Shown here one piece after another: positions 46,590-56,789 of a stretch of DNA of 64,000 nt. The notes beneath the pieces were generated by a model, which ran no database searches, was not told the origin of the DNA, and worked only from the letters and a program-made list of their open reading frames with translations. The first letter of the stretch is position 1; each line of letters opens with the position of its first letter. A program made the position numbers and the translations under genes. This stretch comes from Fonsecaea monophora (lineage: Eukaryota; Ascomycota; Eurotiomycetes; Chaetothyriales; Herpotrichiellaceae): NCBI RefSeq assembly GCF_001642475.1, contig NW_019173982.1, positions 62,001 through 126,000 on the forward strand, read 5' to 3'.

Positions 46590-48550
46590 TTATTTTGTTT
46601 GGCTGTCGGTCTTCTTTCTGTACAATTCCCTCTGCGCCCAATCTGGCTTGAATCTCCCATCTGTGGTTGCTTTTGGCACCACGAGGGCTACACGGCGATC
46701 TTGTTCCTGGATCTCATGCACCTGCAGTTCGCCTGCTGTAATAAGAGTGATCTTCCTTTTGGGGATGTCGATCTTCTGCACAAGAGCGAGCCCCAAACAT
46801 CGAGAACACTCTGCCAGAAACGGAAAGGAACTTTCCAGTTCACCTTGCTGCTGCCAGAGCGGGAGATCTTCCTCCGTCCGAAATATTCCGTTTCGTTGGC
46901 CATGCTGATTACTTGCACCGATTTCGCTGACATCACATGTTGCATTTGCAGCAACGGGGGTTCTGAGTGCCAATACAGCAACAATACTTCCTTCCAGCGC
47001 ATCATAAGTGTCCTCAGGTGCGACATGGCCTCCAAGCAGGATGATTGCCGAGATATTTGCGGCAATACCCCTGTATGTCAGAGCCAGAGACTGAGATGCT
47101 GTTACTAAAACCGGAGTGTCGTCCCAGTATGGGTGGTCGAAAGGTGTGTCTCTCACATGGAAGTATGATTGCATCTGAAGGTCATGCTCCCGGAGCGGAG
47201 ATATTTTGTCAAAGACCTGAGCCGGAAACTGGTGGATGCGACAACTTCGCATCTCTGCGAGTGGTTTCCACGGCTCTAAATGTGGTGATCCTGGGCTGGA
47301 GTCCAGACAAACAATATCAGACGGAGACAGCTTCATCCAGAGCTTGGTCGCCATGGTATTGTCGATGGCATTCAGCCACTTTCCGCATGTAACAAGGACA
47401 GGTGCACCCTCGAATTCGCCGCGACATTTTTGTTCAACATCCAGTAAATCCAAGATGCGATCAATGTGCCAGTTGGCCAGGTCTCTTGATTCTACCTCAC
47501 CAAGGAAATGTTTTGCCAACACCCGGCTGGATCCTTCTCGATACGCGGGCAGAATATTGGCAAACGGGGGGCCAAAAACGGGGTTCGCAATATGCACTAA
47601 ACTGATCATTCCTGGAGGAGCAAACTCTGGCATATCCGTGTCTAGGTCCAACAGGATGACGCCTGTCTGGTAGGTATTATCTGTTCGGGCGGGCTTTTTG
47701 GTAAGAAGGCGATTGAGAATACACCGCGTCAAGGTCGAAAGCCCCGATGAACGTTTGCCGCATATTAGGACTCTTCGTGGCGTGATTGTGTCAGGAGCGG
47801 AAAAGTCGGTCAACAGTGATTTCCAGCAGGTGGTGTCCAGCTCCTTCAGACGCCGTGGAGCCTTCGGATCTTGTTCGAAAGAGTGGCCCAGCACGTAGAA
47901 AGATGACACCGCGGGGTTGACGCCAAACGGAGTCCACATTCCCCGGAGTCCGACGTAAGGAAGATCCCTGACCCCGTCATCGAGAGAATCAAGCTGAATT
48001 TCGACACTCGAGCTCAGGGCTTCAATCGGAGGAAGTGCATGAGTGGCGGGAGCATAGATGCGATAAGCAACCGTCGTAGCAGTAAGAAGCGCGCCATAGA
48101 GGGAAACAGTTCCTTGCTTTACCCACAACGTGTATGCTCCCAATACAACACATTTCTGAGGAAGTCAGTATAACTTCGCCATGTTCGCTTTGATCATACC
48201 TGGCGTCGAGAGAGTTTGATCTTGACTGATCGCTCAGTCAACTGCTCAATTTCTCGAGTCGAGCTAAACTGCACTGCAGAAGCTTCAACAAGCGTTGCAA
48301 ACTGGTTTGAACTCTGGGTCCCTTCATTCTCAGACGAGCTGGCGCTCTCCACGGGTGGAACAATAGATGCAGCCTCACTTAGATTGGACTTTGATGCTGG
48401 TGCAGGAGCGACTTCGCGGGAAATCGATGCAGTCTCCTGCACATCCCGCAAGAGCCGCCGTCTTGCGACTGCGCTTAGTTTTCCACCATCTGTTCCACTG
48501 TCAGCGCCTTTGGGCTACCGTAAAGGAGATTTTGACGTACTAGCTGGCAT
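46590..48550 (-). CDS. GRC3: GRC3-type polynucleotide 5'-hydroxyl kinase (rRNA processing)
   Basis: Three exons (48550-48541, 48489-48200, 48155-46590) encode 621 residues. The first exon has only 10 nt (ATG, two codons and one base); the joined start MPANGGKLSAVARRRLL fits the family. The N-terminal beta-sandwich is followed by the P-loop kinase domain (about residues 225-420): VLICGKRSSGLSTLTR, LLDLDTDMPEFAPPG and SLVHIANPVFGPP (family-type S-L-x-x-x-N-P-x-F-G-P-P). GRC3 phosphorylates 5'-OH RNA ends; with the nuclease Las1 it removes ITS2 during 60S maturation, and it affects Pol I termination. The expected Walker A lysine is Leu239 here (GKRSSGLST instead of GKST), so kinase activity is doubtful if the read is right. 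It shares a 227-bp divergent promoter with RPA34. Confidence 0.9.
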
Positions 48551-48777
48551 AAAATGAAGTGATGAAGAGCACAGAATCACCCACTCGCAGCTGCACACAA
48601 AGTCGCTGGATGAAAACCCTCGAACAGGCTATACCATATATGGATTAGCTCCGGCTGTTCCCGCCTAAGGTTATTTGATGCTGGCAGATCCACCTCTTCA
48701 AATTTCTCCAACTTTTTTTATTTCACTTTGATAACACTCTGCCTATACAAGGCTTTACCTACGAAAAATCCCCAGAC
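48551..48777. promoter_or_regulatory. 227-bp divergent promoter between GRC3 and RPA34
   Basis: A short shared intergenic region with an AT-rich core (TTTTTTTATTTCAC near 48715) and pyrimidine tracts. Its small size makes coordinated control of the two rRNA-synthesis genes likely. No certain PAC or RRPE element could be read. Confidence 0.5.
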
Positions 48778-49911
48778 ATGGGCAAAACTTCCCCGGTAGC
48801 GCGGGAAAGTGCCCTCAGCGAAGCTCGAATCATAGATTCGAGCGACGAGGCTGAAGGCAGACCTGCTTCAAAGCGGAAAACTCCAAATTCAAAGTCGAGA
48901 TCGTCTCAATCGAAGACTCTGAATGGTACCAATGCTTCGTCATCGAAACACAGTCGGGAGGTGTTGACTTCGAATGCCTCATCTTCCACAACAGCGTCAG
49001 ATAACGAGACCGATGAAGGAGAGGAAGAATCGGGCGACGAAGAACGAGAAAGAGTAGAAGACGAGGATGAGGAGGGTGACTCAGACAAGGAGTCAGCATC
49101 AAGTTCGAGCTCTTCACCCAGCCGAAAAAGACCATCTCCAGGGCCCCCAGAGACACCGTCAAACAAGAGGATCAAATCTACTACAAAACATAAAGTCAGC
49201 ATTCCTCCCAAGCCCTTCAAACCGCCTAAAGGCTACGAACCGCTCACGTGGTCGGCATCGGACTATGCATCCGACATGGATCTCTTCGACGATTTGTCCA
49301 ATAAACAAATTTGGCACATCTCTGTACCCAGTTCAGTCTCCATCGACTCAATCAAAGAGCTCGACATTGAGGCAGTGCTGAGGGGACAACCGATCCTGAG
49401 TCGGAATGGCGTCGATTATGGCATGAACCCTCTGCCGCCCAAGGACGAAGTCATCCTCCTGCCTCGCGGCTCCGGCGGGAAGTACAAGCTATGCTCCGGG
49501 AAGATTGAAAGGAGTTTCCACATGCGGGAGGTCGATACGACAAAGTTTCAATCTCAGCCAAAGGCAGGGACGCCGGTGGTCTTCACAGCAACCCAGACTG
49601 GCGCACCTAAACAAATCCGAAAACAGCCCGAAGGACTCAAGATGCGCTATGTGCCTTATGGGGCCTTTCCGTCGCATGCGCATGAGCCAGAAGATGTGGA
49701 GATGCGTGATACATTGCAAATTCCACCCGACGTTGACCACCAGGCACCTTCTTCCCCGGCACAGTCTAGAAAAGCACGACAGAAACAGGCCAATGGAGAA
49801 GCAGGCAACGAAAAGAGTCCGGAAAAGAAGCTGCGGGGTGCAGACACGCCAGCCTCGAGCGAAAAGAAGAAGAAAAAGAAGCGGAAGCTGGTTGATGGAC
49901 AGGTCCTGTAG
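48778..49911 (+). CDS. RPA34: RNA polymerase I subunit RPA34.5-like
   Basis: A single exon of 377 residues. The N-terminal 130 residues are Ser/Glu-rich and very acidic, typical of nucleolar proteins. The conserved RPA34 domain spans about residues 140-275: PPKGYEPLTWSASDY, DLFDDLSNKQIWHISVPSS and LRGQPILSRNGVDYG, ending in LKMRYVPYGAFPS. A C-terminal Lys-rich tail (EKKKKKKRKLVDGQVL) is probably a nucleolar localisation signal. With Rpa49 it forms the TFIIF-like heterodimer of Pol I that aids initiation and elongation on rDNA. Start: the first ATG in the frame, with the next Met only after the conserved acidic region. It is divergent from GRC3. Confidence 0.93.
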   Translation: MGKTSPVARESALSEARIIDSSDEAEGRPASKRKTPNSKSRSSQSKTLNGTNASSSKHSREVLTSNASSSTTASDNETDEGEEESGDEERERVEDEDEEGDSDKESASSSSSSPSRKRPSPGPPETPSNKRIKSTTKHKVSIPPKPFKPPKGYEPLTWSASDYASDMDLFDDLSNKQIWHISVPSSVSIDSIKELDIEAVLRGQPILSRNGVDYGMNPLPPKDEVILLPRGSGGKYKLCSGKIERSFHMREVDTTKFQSQPKAGTPVVFTATQTGAPKQIRKQPEGLKMRYVPYGAFPSHAHEPEDVEMRDTLQIPPDVDHQAPSSPAQSRKARQKQANGEAGNEKSPEKKLRGADTPASSEKKKKKKRKLVDGQVL

Positions 49912-50345
49912 AGGGAGTGGACGATATGGTCCGGTTGATAGATTTCCCTTGCATGGTGCTGATGGGTGATGGATGGGATTGCGATGTTTGTACTTGGGTA
50001 TAGCACATAAGCCTGCATCTGGTAAGCTAACTATTTTCAAAGCGGGCGTAGTAACGATATGCTCCACCGTACCTATACCCTGGCGTGCCTGGACCAACCG
50101 GGTGACAGACCCTGGCAACTTTTTTCCCAAAATGTGGCATGAATACACTTTTTCGCGGGGAAGTATCACACGCAGAAAAGAAAGAAAAAAGGTGCTCCCG
50201 TGTCCCTCCATATTTTTGGCAGTCCGCCATTCTCTCTCTTCCTCTGTCCCTTGTTTTCTCCAATTGTCTGGCACTCCTCTGCTAGGCACTACCTCTGAAT
50301 CACAGCTGTCTTCACAAGCATTGACTTGTAACAACTCCAGCAATC
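49912..50345. other. intergenic region, promoter of the SHMT gene
   Basis: About 430 bp with CT-rich tracts before the SHMT start. An out-of-frame minus-strand frame reads through 49489-50343 but has no domain. Nothing else is seen. Confidence 0.45.
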
Positions 50346-52059
50346 ATGGGTTCCGCACCTACGAGCAGTTATGCTCTCTCCCAGACTCATCGAGAGGTAA
50401 GTTTGAGAGGGCAATTCTCCTGTGGTTCTGTCATGCTACTACCCCATTCCTGTCAATGGAGAGGATTTAACCTTGCTAACTGGAGATTGTTTCTTGCGGC
50501 TGTATAGATGCTCGAGAAGTCCCTCGTCGACTCGGACCCGGAGATCGCAGAGATCATGGTACGTCGTCCCTCTCGCCCTACCCCAGCACCTACCAACCGA
50601 CCTTTCCCTGCAATCACATGCGTATGTACATGTATAACATGCTCACACAATGCTGTATGCATAGAAAAAAGAAATCAAGCGTCAGCGCGAGTCCATCATC
50701 CTCATTGCCTCGGAGAACGTCACCTCCCGGGCTGTCTTCGACGCCCTCGGCTCCCCCATGTCCAACAAGTACAGCGAAGGCTACCCCGGCGCGCGTTACT
50801 ATGGTGGCAACCAGTTCATCGATGCCATCGAACTCACGTGCCAAAGCCGGGCCTTGAAGGCCTTCCATTTAGACCCGGAGAAGTGGGGCGTCAACGTACA
50901 GTGCTTGAGCGGCAGCCCCGCAAACCTGCAAGTATACCAGGCGCTGATGAGGCCTCATGATCGGTTGATGGGGTTGGATCTGCCGCATGGAGGACATCTG
51001 AGTCACGGGTACCAGACGGCGCAGAGGAAGTAAGCAAGAACATGCCCCAAAAACATACGTCGTTGATATGGGATGGTGTATTAACAAAGACTCAGGATCT
51101 CCGCAGTTTCGACCTACTTCGAGACCTTCCCATACCGAGTCAACCTCGAGACTGGCATCATCGATTATGACCGCCTCGAAGAGAATGCGCTGATGTATCG
51201 CCCCAAGTGTATCGTCGCAGGAACCTCCGCCTACTGCCGTCTGATCGACTATGCCCGCATGAGACAAATCGCAGACAAAGTCGGCGCGTATCTGATCGTG
51301 GACATGGCACACATTTCTGGATTGATCGCCGCAGGTGTCATCCCAAGCCCCTTCGAACACGCCGACGTAGTCACCACGACCACCCACAAATCCCTGCGTG
51401 GTCCTCGAGGCGCGATGATCTTCTACCGCAAGGGTGTGCGCAGCACAGACCCCAAGACCGGGAAACAAATCCTCTACGACCTCGAGGGCCCCATCAATTT
51501 CTCCGTCTTCCCCGGTCACCAGGGTGGCCCGCACAACCACACAATCACCGCGTTGGCAGTCGCTCTGAAGCAAGCAGCAACGCCTGAGTTCCGCGCGTAT
51601 CAGGAGCAGGTGATCAAGAACGCCAAAGCGCTGGAAGTTGAGTTCAAGGAGCTGGGCTACAAACTTGTTGCGGACGGGACAGACTCACACATGGTCCTGC
51701 TAGATCTCCGACCCCAGTCTCTGGACGGCGCGAGAGTCGAGGCCGTGTTGGAGCAGATCAACATTGCATGCAACAAGAACAGCATCCCCGGAGACAAGTC
51801 GGCGTTGACCCCTTGCGGCATCCGCATTGGTGCACCAGCCATGACCTCGCGCGGGTTCGGCGAGGAAGACTTCAAGAAAGTGGCCAGGTACATTGACGCG
51901 AGCATCAAGCTGTGCAAGAAGGTCCAGGGAGAACTGCCCAAGGAGGCCAATAAGCTGAAAGACTTCAAGGAGAAGGTGAGTAGCGAGAGCGTCGACGAGA
52001 TCTTGAAGTTGAGGGCCGAGATCGCCGAGTGGGCCTCGAGTTTCCCCTTGCCGGTGTAG
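50346..52059 (+). CDS. SHM2: serine hydroxymethyltransferase, cytosolic
   Basis: Exons 50346-50396, 50508-50558, 50665-51029 and 51096-52059 encode 476 residues. The first two exons are only 51 nt each. The N-terminus MGSAPTSSYALSQTHRE has no mitochondrial presequence, which favours the cytosolic isoform. Family landmarks: SENVTSRAVFDALGSPMSNKYSEGYPG, YYGGNQFID, QCLSGSPANLQVY, VDMAHISGLIAAG and the PLP Schiff-base lysine in TTTTHKSLRGPRG (about Lys254), then GGPHNHTITALAVA. It converts serine plus tetrahydrofolate to glycine plus 5,10-methylene-THF, feeding one-carbon units to purine, thymidylate and methionine synthesis. All splice joins conserve the frame. Confidence 0.97.
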
Positions 52060-52951
52060 GCTCTCTCCTCTTTCCTGGGAAGCAAAAAATGCAAAAGGTG
52101 TCATGATGTGATGTGAATTGGCGTTCCCTTTTTTCCCTGGCGGTGTATCTCTGGCCACAATGCGTGCGGTCATGATGGTGTGACTCTCAAGACTTTTCAA
52201 CGACTGTGGGAACTTTTATGGGCTGGTGAGAAAGAAAAGAGCGTGGAATCTGTATCTTCAACGATACCTACCTAGTTAAACTTAAGTGCCGTCTTTGAAT
52301 TTGGAGGTTGACTCGCAGTCAATCAATCAATCAATCAATCAAGAAATCAAGGTCTCCGAAACTCGGTTTGGCCGCAACAGCATATCATGCATGGTGTGTT
52401 AGCCAGATGATAGCATAGGATATGAGCACGAGCACAGACGCGTCCGTGTGTGAAAAGACAACGAGATAAAATGACCAAAAATCGAGTGGTTTTGTCATCC
52501 TTCAGATCTCTCAAGAGTGCTTCGTATTTCATTCTCGTTCTGTTCACCCCTCGCTGGCAGTTTTGGTGCTCGCTATGATCTCTTGAGCTTGTTCATCTTC
52601 TCCTTCTCCTTCTTTCATCCTGCCTGAAAGTCCCGTCCACTGCGGCGGTGCAGACAGTCTGAGTCTGTCCTTTCACGGGGACAATCTCGTTCTTTTCCCG
52701 TCTTTTGCGCAGGGAAATCGGCATTCCCTGGGTGCAGTCGCTTTTTCTCAAGCGGCGGAAAAAGTGTTTCGGTCGATACCTGGATGGTACAGACGTAGGT
52801 AGTTTAGTAGGGAGTCTGGGAGGGGAGGCAGAGAGCCAGCGCGTGCGTTTAGCTGTGGTCGTAGCTCGGGTCACTCGAGTCGGCTTCGCACCAGTGAATT
52901 GAGTCCTTGCTCATCCATGGTCTTTGTCCTCCTTTTTCTTCTCTTCTCCAT
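52060..52951. other. intergenic region with CAAT repeat
   Basis: Convergent 3' flanks of SHMT and MED9. It contains a CAAT tetranucleotide array (52321-52341) and a frame at 52593-52874 with no domain. Confidence 0.45.
52321..52341. repeat. CAAT tetranucleotide repeat
   Basis: About five copies of the CAAT unit 3' of SHMT; probably a neutral microsatellite. Confidence 0.8.
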
Positions 52952-53680
52952 TCATCCTCCGGCTTCTCCTACACCCGTATCGCCCTCCTCAATCCCTGCC
53001 TTCGCCTCCTGATCCGTCATCTCAACGTCCCGCACTTGTTCGCTCCCCGCCTCGGCGGCGACCTCTCCCAAACGAGCCAGCCGCCCCTTGAGCCCCTTAA
53101 TCATACGCTCTAACCTGCGGATCTCGTCTTCCTGTTCGGCCACCGTGCGGTCCATGTCCGGCAGCGCGGTCACCGCCGCGCGAGCCTTGGCCAGGCGCTG
53201 TTTCAGAGGGTAAACCTGCGCGGGGAGGTCTTTGAGGTCGAGGAGCGGCGCGCCGTAGAATAATGTCGTTGTTGCTGCTGCTCCTGTCGTTGTCGTTGTC
53301 GTTGGAGCTGTTGCAGCTGCGCCCGCACCGGGAAGGGGAGGTGGTGGCAGCGCCTGGCTTTGCTGCGACGGTGTCGTCGACGGGGGGTTCTGAGACGCCT
53401 GCTGCCCCTGCTGTGATGATGATATTGACAAAGACACCGAAAGTGGCTGTTGTGTTTGGTTGGTGGTGCTTTGTTGGTGGCCGTTCGTCTGAGCTTGTGT
53501 CTGTGCCTCTGTGAGGGGCCGCAGATGCTGTCGCTCTGGGTTCAGCAGGTCCAGGCGCACCAGAAGAAGCCATATATCGGGGAGGAACGAGAACGTAGAG
53601 GGAGAAGGGAACGGTGGGATGTCGGGGTGCGCTGTGGGCGTCGCTGGCGTCGTTGCGGTGGTGGTCGACGCAGGAGGCAT
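52952..53680 (-). CDS. MED9: Mediator complex subunit 9
   Basis: A single exon of 242 residues. The N-terminus carries the Med9 family segment (FPSPSTFSFLPDIWLLLVRL). A long low-complexity middle of Gln/Ser/Pro/Ala/Thr follows, with polyproline and T/A stretches. The family helical domain is at about residues 147-205 (LKDLPAQVYPLKQRLAKAR ... LERMIKGLKGRLARL), a coiled coil that binds the Med4/Med7 side of the Middle module. The tail is acidic. Mediator transmits activator signals to RNA polymerase II in the nucleus. Start MPPASTTTA is the first ATG of the open frame. Fungal Med9 sequences vary a lot in length because of the low-complexity middle, so the length is unremarkable. Confidence 0.85.
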   Translation of the reverse strand: MPPASTTTATTPATPTAHPDIPPFPSPSTFSFLPDIWLLLVRLDLLNPERQHLRPLTEAQTQAQTNGHQQSTTNQTQQPLSVSLSISSSQQGQQASQNPPSTTPSQQSQALPPPPLPGAGAAATAPTTTTTTGAAATTTLFYGAPLLDLKDLPAQVYPLKQRLAKARAAVTALPDMDRTVAEQEDEIRRLERMIKGLKGRLARLGEVAAEAGSEQVRDVEMTDQEAKAGIEEGDTGVGEAGG

Positions 53681-54415
53681 GATTAGTTTTGTGTCCCCAA
53701 GTCCACTGCTGGGTGCTGTGTCTGCTATTGCTGTGCGTTAGTGGTTCCTGTCCCTTTAGACACCCAGCCCCGTTATTCAAGTAAAGTAAAGAGATGAAAG
53801 GGACAGGCGCACAAGGAACCACAGTCTGAGATGACAGATGAGAAGACAAAGCTTCAATTGAGATTGCCCTCTCATTCTTCGCAAAGCGGAGAAATTGGGG
53901 GGGAAGAATAACGCGCTTTGCTTCGGGACAAAAATCCATTGATTTAGCGCAGCCTTGTCCCGCGCGGATGGAATGCGGGGGGGGGGGGGGGGTTCAACGA
54001 GGCTGCGTGTGTGGTACGGGGTGCAACAGCTCGACGGGGGCAAGATCTCAGATCTCTTGGTGTTCGGGGACCTACCTACTCGGCGAGCTAGGTACCGTTC
54101 TCGCCGTCCCGTTGTGCCTAGAAATACAAGGAATACGAGTATATGTAGGTATTCCAGTTTACAGTAGGTATCTACTTAGGTACATATGTAGGGCCTTGTC
54201 CTGCCTTAAAACCCTTTCGCCATCTTGTAAAGAAATCACCTTTCTACCTTCCTACCTTCCTCTCACCCGCCTCCCTTTTCCGTCCGTCAAGGTCGTATAA
54301 TTCACTTAAAAGTACCTGCCGTCGAGCTAGTTACTCGTCGAGTCGTGCCGTCATCGACTTTACTTTTACTTTCTACCCGCTTGTGCCTTCCACCGAAAAA
54401 GAAGCTTGGACAAAC
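53681..54415. other. divergent region between MED9 and the EthD gene with a poly-G tract
   Basis: About 735 bp with a run of 16 G (53977-53992), TAGGTA/ACCTAC words around 54070-54185 and CTTCC repeats near 54245. It must hold both promoters. No gene is seen. Confidence 0.45.
53977..53992. repeat. poly-G tract (16 G)
   Basis: A second long G run in the window, in a divergent promoter. It may form a G-quadruplex; its length is prone to sequencing error. Confidence 0.8.
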
Positions 54416-55058
54416 ATGGCGACGAAACACCGCATGGTCAAACTCACGCTCTACGCGCGACGCAAGAGCCACCTCTCTGAGGACGAGTTCCAGAAGTACT
54501 GGACCGAGACGCACAGGGGCCTGGCGGTGGATTGGTTGGCAAAGTATGGTATTGTCAAGTACACACAGGTCAGTTTGCTCCCTGTTCGAAGTATTTATTG
54601 GAAGGCTCTTGAGAGGATGGCGGGGACCCTGTACACCCCTTCTGCCTCTCTTGCCGTTCTCGTAGGGGGTAGATCAGCCAGCCTCAAAGACTGCCACCAC
54701 ATGCTGCTAGGACACCTGTGATAAGAAATACCTTTCCAAACAGTCCGCTCACTCTCGCATCGGACAGTACCACACGCCTTCGGAGCTCATTTCAACCGCC
54801 ATAGCAGGGTTTCCAGCGCTCCAGGGCGTGAAGAAACTCAACTTTGACGGCATTGGCGAGTTTCTCATGCCCGACGTGTCGTGCTTCCACAAGGCCCGCG
54901 AGGACCCGTACTACGCCGAGGTCATTGCGCCGGACGAGGACAAGTTGTTTGACTGGAACACGGCAGAGTGGACCATCGGCTGGGAGGAGGTGTACATCAA
55001 GGACGGGAAAGTCGTGGACATGCCCTTTGGTGATGCTGGTGAGGTGTCCAAGTCCTGA
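54416..55058 (+). CDS. EthD-domain (dimeric alpha-beta barrel) protein
   Basis: Exons 54416-54568 and 54768-55058 (199-nt intron, phase 0) give 147 residues, the length of stand-alone EthD proteins. The domain begins HRMVKLTLYARRKSHLSEDEFQKYW with the family YWxxxHxxLA-like TETHRGLAVDW, and ends with PDEDKLFDW...WTIGWEEVYIKDG. EthD-fold proteins in fungi act as dehydratases or cyclases in polyketide pathways, as in anthraquinone routes, or in ether and aromatic degradation; some are only binding proteins. No polyketide synthase lies in the window, so the role is open. Start: the ATG at MATKHRMVK, the only one close to the conserved strand; one lies further upstream (54383). Confidence 0.85.
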
Positions 55059-55184
55059 TTGAATATTGTGGTAGGCGCGACAGGGTGGGATTCATCAACC
55101 CACCTCCAGGATCACCAGCAGGAGCAGCGCCAACACACCGCTTCAATCCTGTTTCCCGTATTTGGCGCCTGGCAGGGACTAGAT

Positions 55185-56333
55185 TCATATATCGTTGAAA
55201 CCAATGCAAGTCTTCTCACCGAGTCCCTTGTCCGCAACAGCCCAAGCCCACGCCCGCCCCGCCTCTCCCGTATACAGAGCGACAAGCTGGTCGTCTCGGC
55301 CCGCGTCCTTTAACCACCCAAAATCGCCCTCCAGGGCTTCGGTGGACATGCACGCCAGGAAATGCCGAAACTGCGCGTCGTCGTCCAGGGCCAGCGAATT
55401 GCCCGCTATGCCATGACACAGGCACGGGTGTTTCGTGAGTAGGCCCCTCTCCCAAATGTCCTCCTGGGCGGCTTTGATCGCCGAGTCGATTTTCCCCTGC
55501 AAGTTGGGGAAATGCGGCCGGAGAGATCTCAGGGCCAGGACGACGCCCGGTCCGCCGTGGCAGAACTGGACCAGTCTGTCGGACCCCGGTGGTAGAGACG
55601 ACGGGAAGTTCCCGCTGGGGAGTTGCGTGTCGAGGAGGGACGAGAGGAGGTGCTCGACAGGCTGGGCGCACCGTGGAGACGAGACGACCAGCTGGCACAG
55701 GATGCCGAACGCGCCGTGTGCGGCGCCCAGGTACGCCTTGCCGTGCCACGTCCACGGCTGTTTCGAGGACAGGATCCGCCGCACGGTCTTGTCGATGGTG
55801 GCCTCGAGCAGGTCCCTCACCCTTGAGCCCTCCTCGCCAAACCCAGAGCGCGCCAGGCGCAGGAAGTAGAGATATCCCGCCCGGCCGTACAACCACTCGT
55901 CGGACCCGCCCGTGCCGTTGATGACACTCTCGTAGGCACATAGTTCCTGGGCAAGGCTGGGATCCTCCTCCATCGCCGCCCGGATGGCAAGCTGTGCGAG
56001 GACCTCGTTCCCAATCCCACAGTGACTCGAATCCACCGCCTCACGGCGTCTGGCGGACTGAGCCCCCAGGTCCAGATATGCCTGAGCCCAGTCCAGGAGT
56101 GATTGGCCCTTGAAGGTGAGGTCTGGGTAGAATTGAGAGAGGCGGTAGAACAAGTACGCCACAGATGTGGGCCCGTAGTAGAGGCCGTGGAAGGTCCAGC
56201 CGGTCGAGCATGTCTGGACGGGAGGGTTGTGGGTGTTGATGCGCGTGAGGGAGGCGAGGAGTTCTTGGTAGGCGTAGCACGCGTGATGAGAGAGCGATTT
56301 GTCATTTGGAAAGTGTCGACTTGACGAGCTCAT
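55185..56333 (-). CDS. LanC-like (LANCL) protein
   Basis: A single exon of 382 residues, the common length of LanC-like proteins. The alpha/alpha-barrel repeats include WHGKAYLGAAHG (residues 196-207). The zinc-site motifs are intact: FCHGGPG (Cys258) and CLCHGIAGN (Cys306, His307), matching the W-C-H-G-x-P-G and C-H-G-x-A-G-N signatures of LanC cyclases. A further glycine-rich repeat, LYGRAGYLYFLRLA, lies at 148-161. Bacterial LanC enzymes close thioether rings in lantibiotics; animal LANCL1/2 proteins bind glutathione and join it to dehydroamino acids in damaged proteins. The fungal role is unknown. Start: MSSSSRHFP, chosen because no conserved part lies in the upstream extension. It is convergent with the EthD gene. 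Confidence 0.9.
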   Translation of the reverse strand: MSSSSRHFPNDKSLSHHACYAYQELLASLTRINTHNPPVQTCSTGWTFHGLYYGPTSVAYLFYRLSQFYPDLTFKGQSLLDWAQAYLDLGAQSARRREAVDSSHCGIGNEVLAQLAIRAAMEEDPSLAQELCAYESVINGTGGSDEWLYGRAGYLYFLRLARSGFGEEGSRVRDLLEATIDKTVRRILSSKQPWTWHGKAYLGAAHGAFGILCQLVVSSPRCAQPVEHLLSSLLDTQLPSGNFPSSLPPGSDRLVQFCHGGPGVVLALRSLRPHFPNLQGKIDSAIKAAQEDIWERGLLTKHPCLCHGIAGNSLALDDDAQFRHFLACMSTEALEGDFGWLKDAGRDDQLVALYTGEAGRAWAWAVADKGLGEKTCIGFNDI

Positions 56334-56789
56334 CTTTTGGACTGGAATCCAAGGTCTGTCTCTCTTTTCTCTTCTCTCTCTCCAGTAAGGAGATTGTAGC
56401 CACGCTCTTGCTATGATGTTAGGGAGATTGTGAAGACTTGAAAGGACCACGTTGACTGAACGCGAGAGGCACAAACTTGCGATACGTGCCTTACATCATC
56501 TTGACGCCTGGTCTTGTCCGCTGTCCGCAGCTGCGCCTCCAACACAATCCATTCCCTTGCTCGTCCACATCATCCTATACAGACCCTGCGTACATCTAAT
56601 GTTCTCAATGATGGATCGACGGCGACAGATGGGCAAATTCCACATCAAGGATCTTTTCGAATCACATGCCTAACAGGCGAGCTACACCAAGACATACACA
56701 GTTTTATATAAAGAGGGGAAGCAGGACAAGCCTTCACCATTTATTTGGACAGACAATCGATACATTTTTGCCCTCCCGTTGTCTCAATC
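56334..56789. other. intergenic region between lipocalin-like and LanC-like genes
   Basis: About 456 bp: the LanC promoter and the 3' flank of the lipocalin-like gene. No gene is seen. Confidence 0.45.

Noticed and set aside
49489..50343. 284-codon minus-strand frame overlapping the RPA34 gene and SHMT promoter
   Set aside because: Antisense shadow of RPA34 with no domain or start context.
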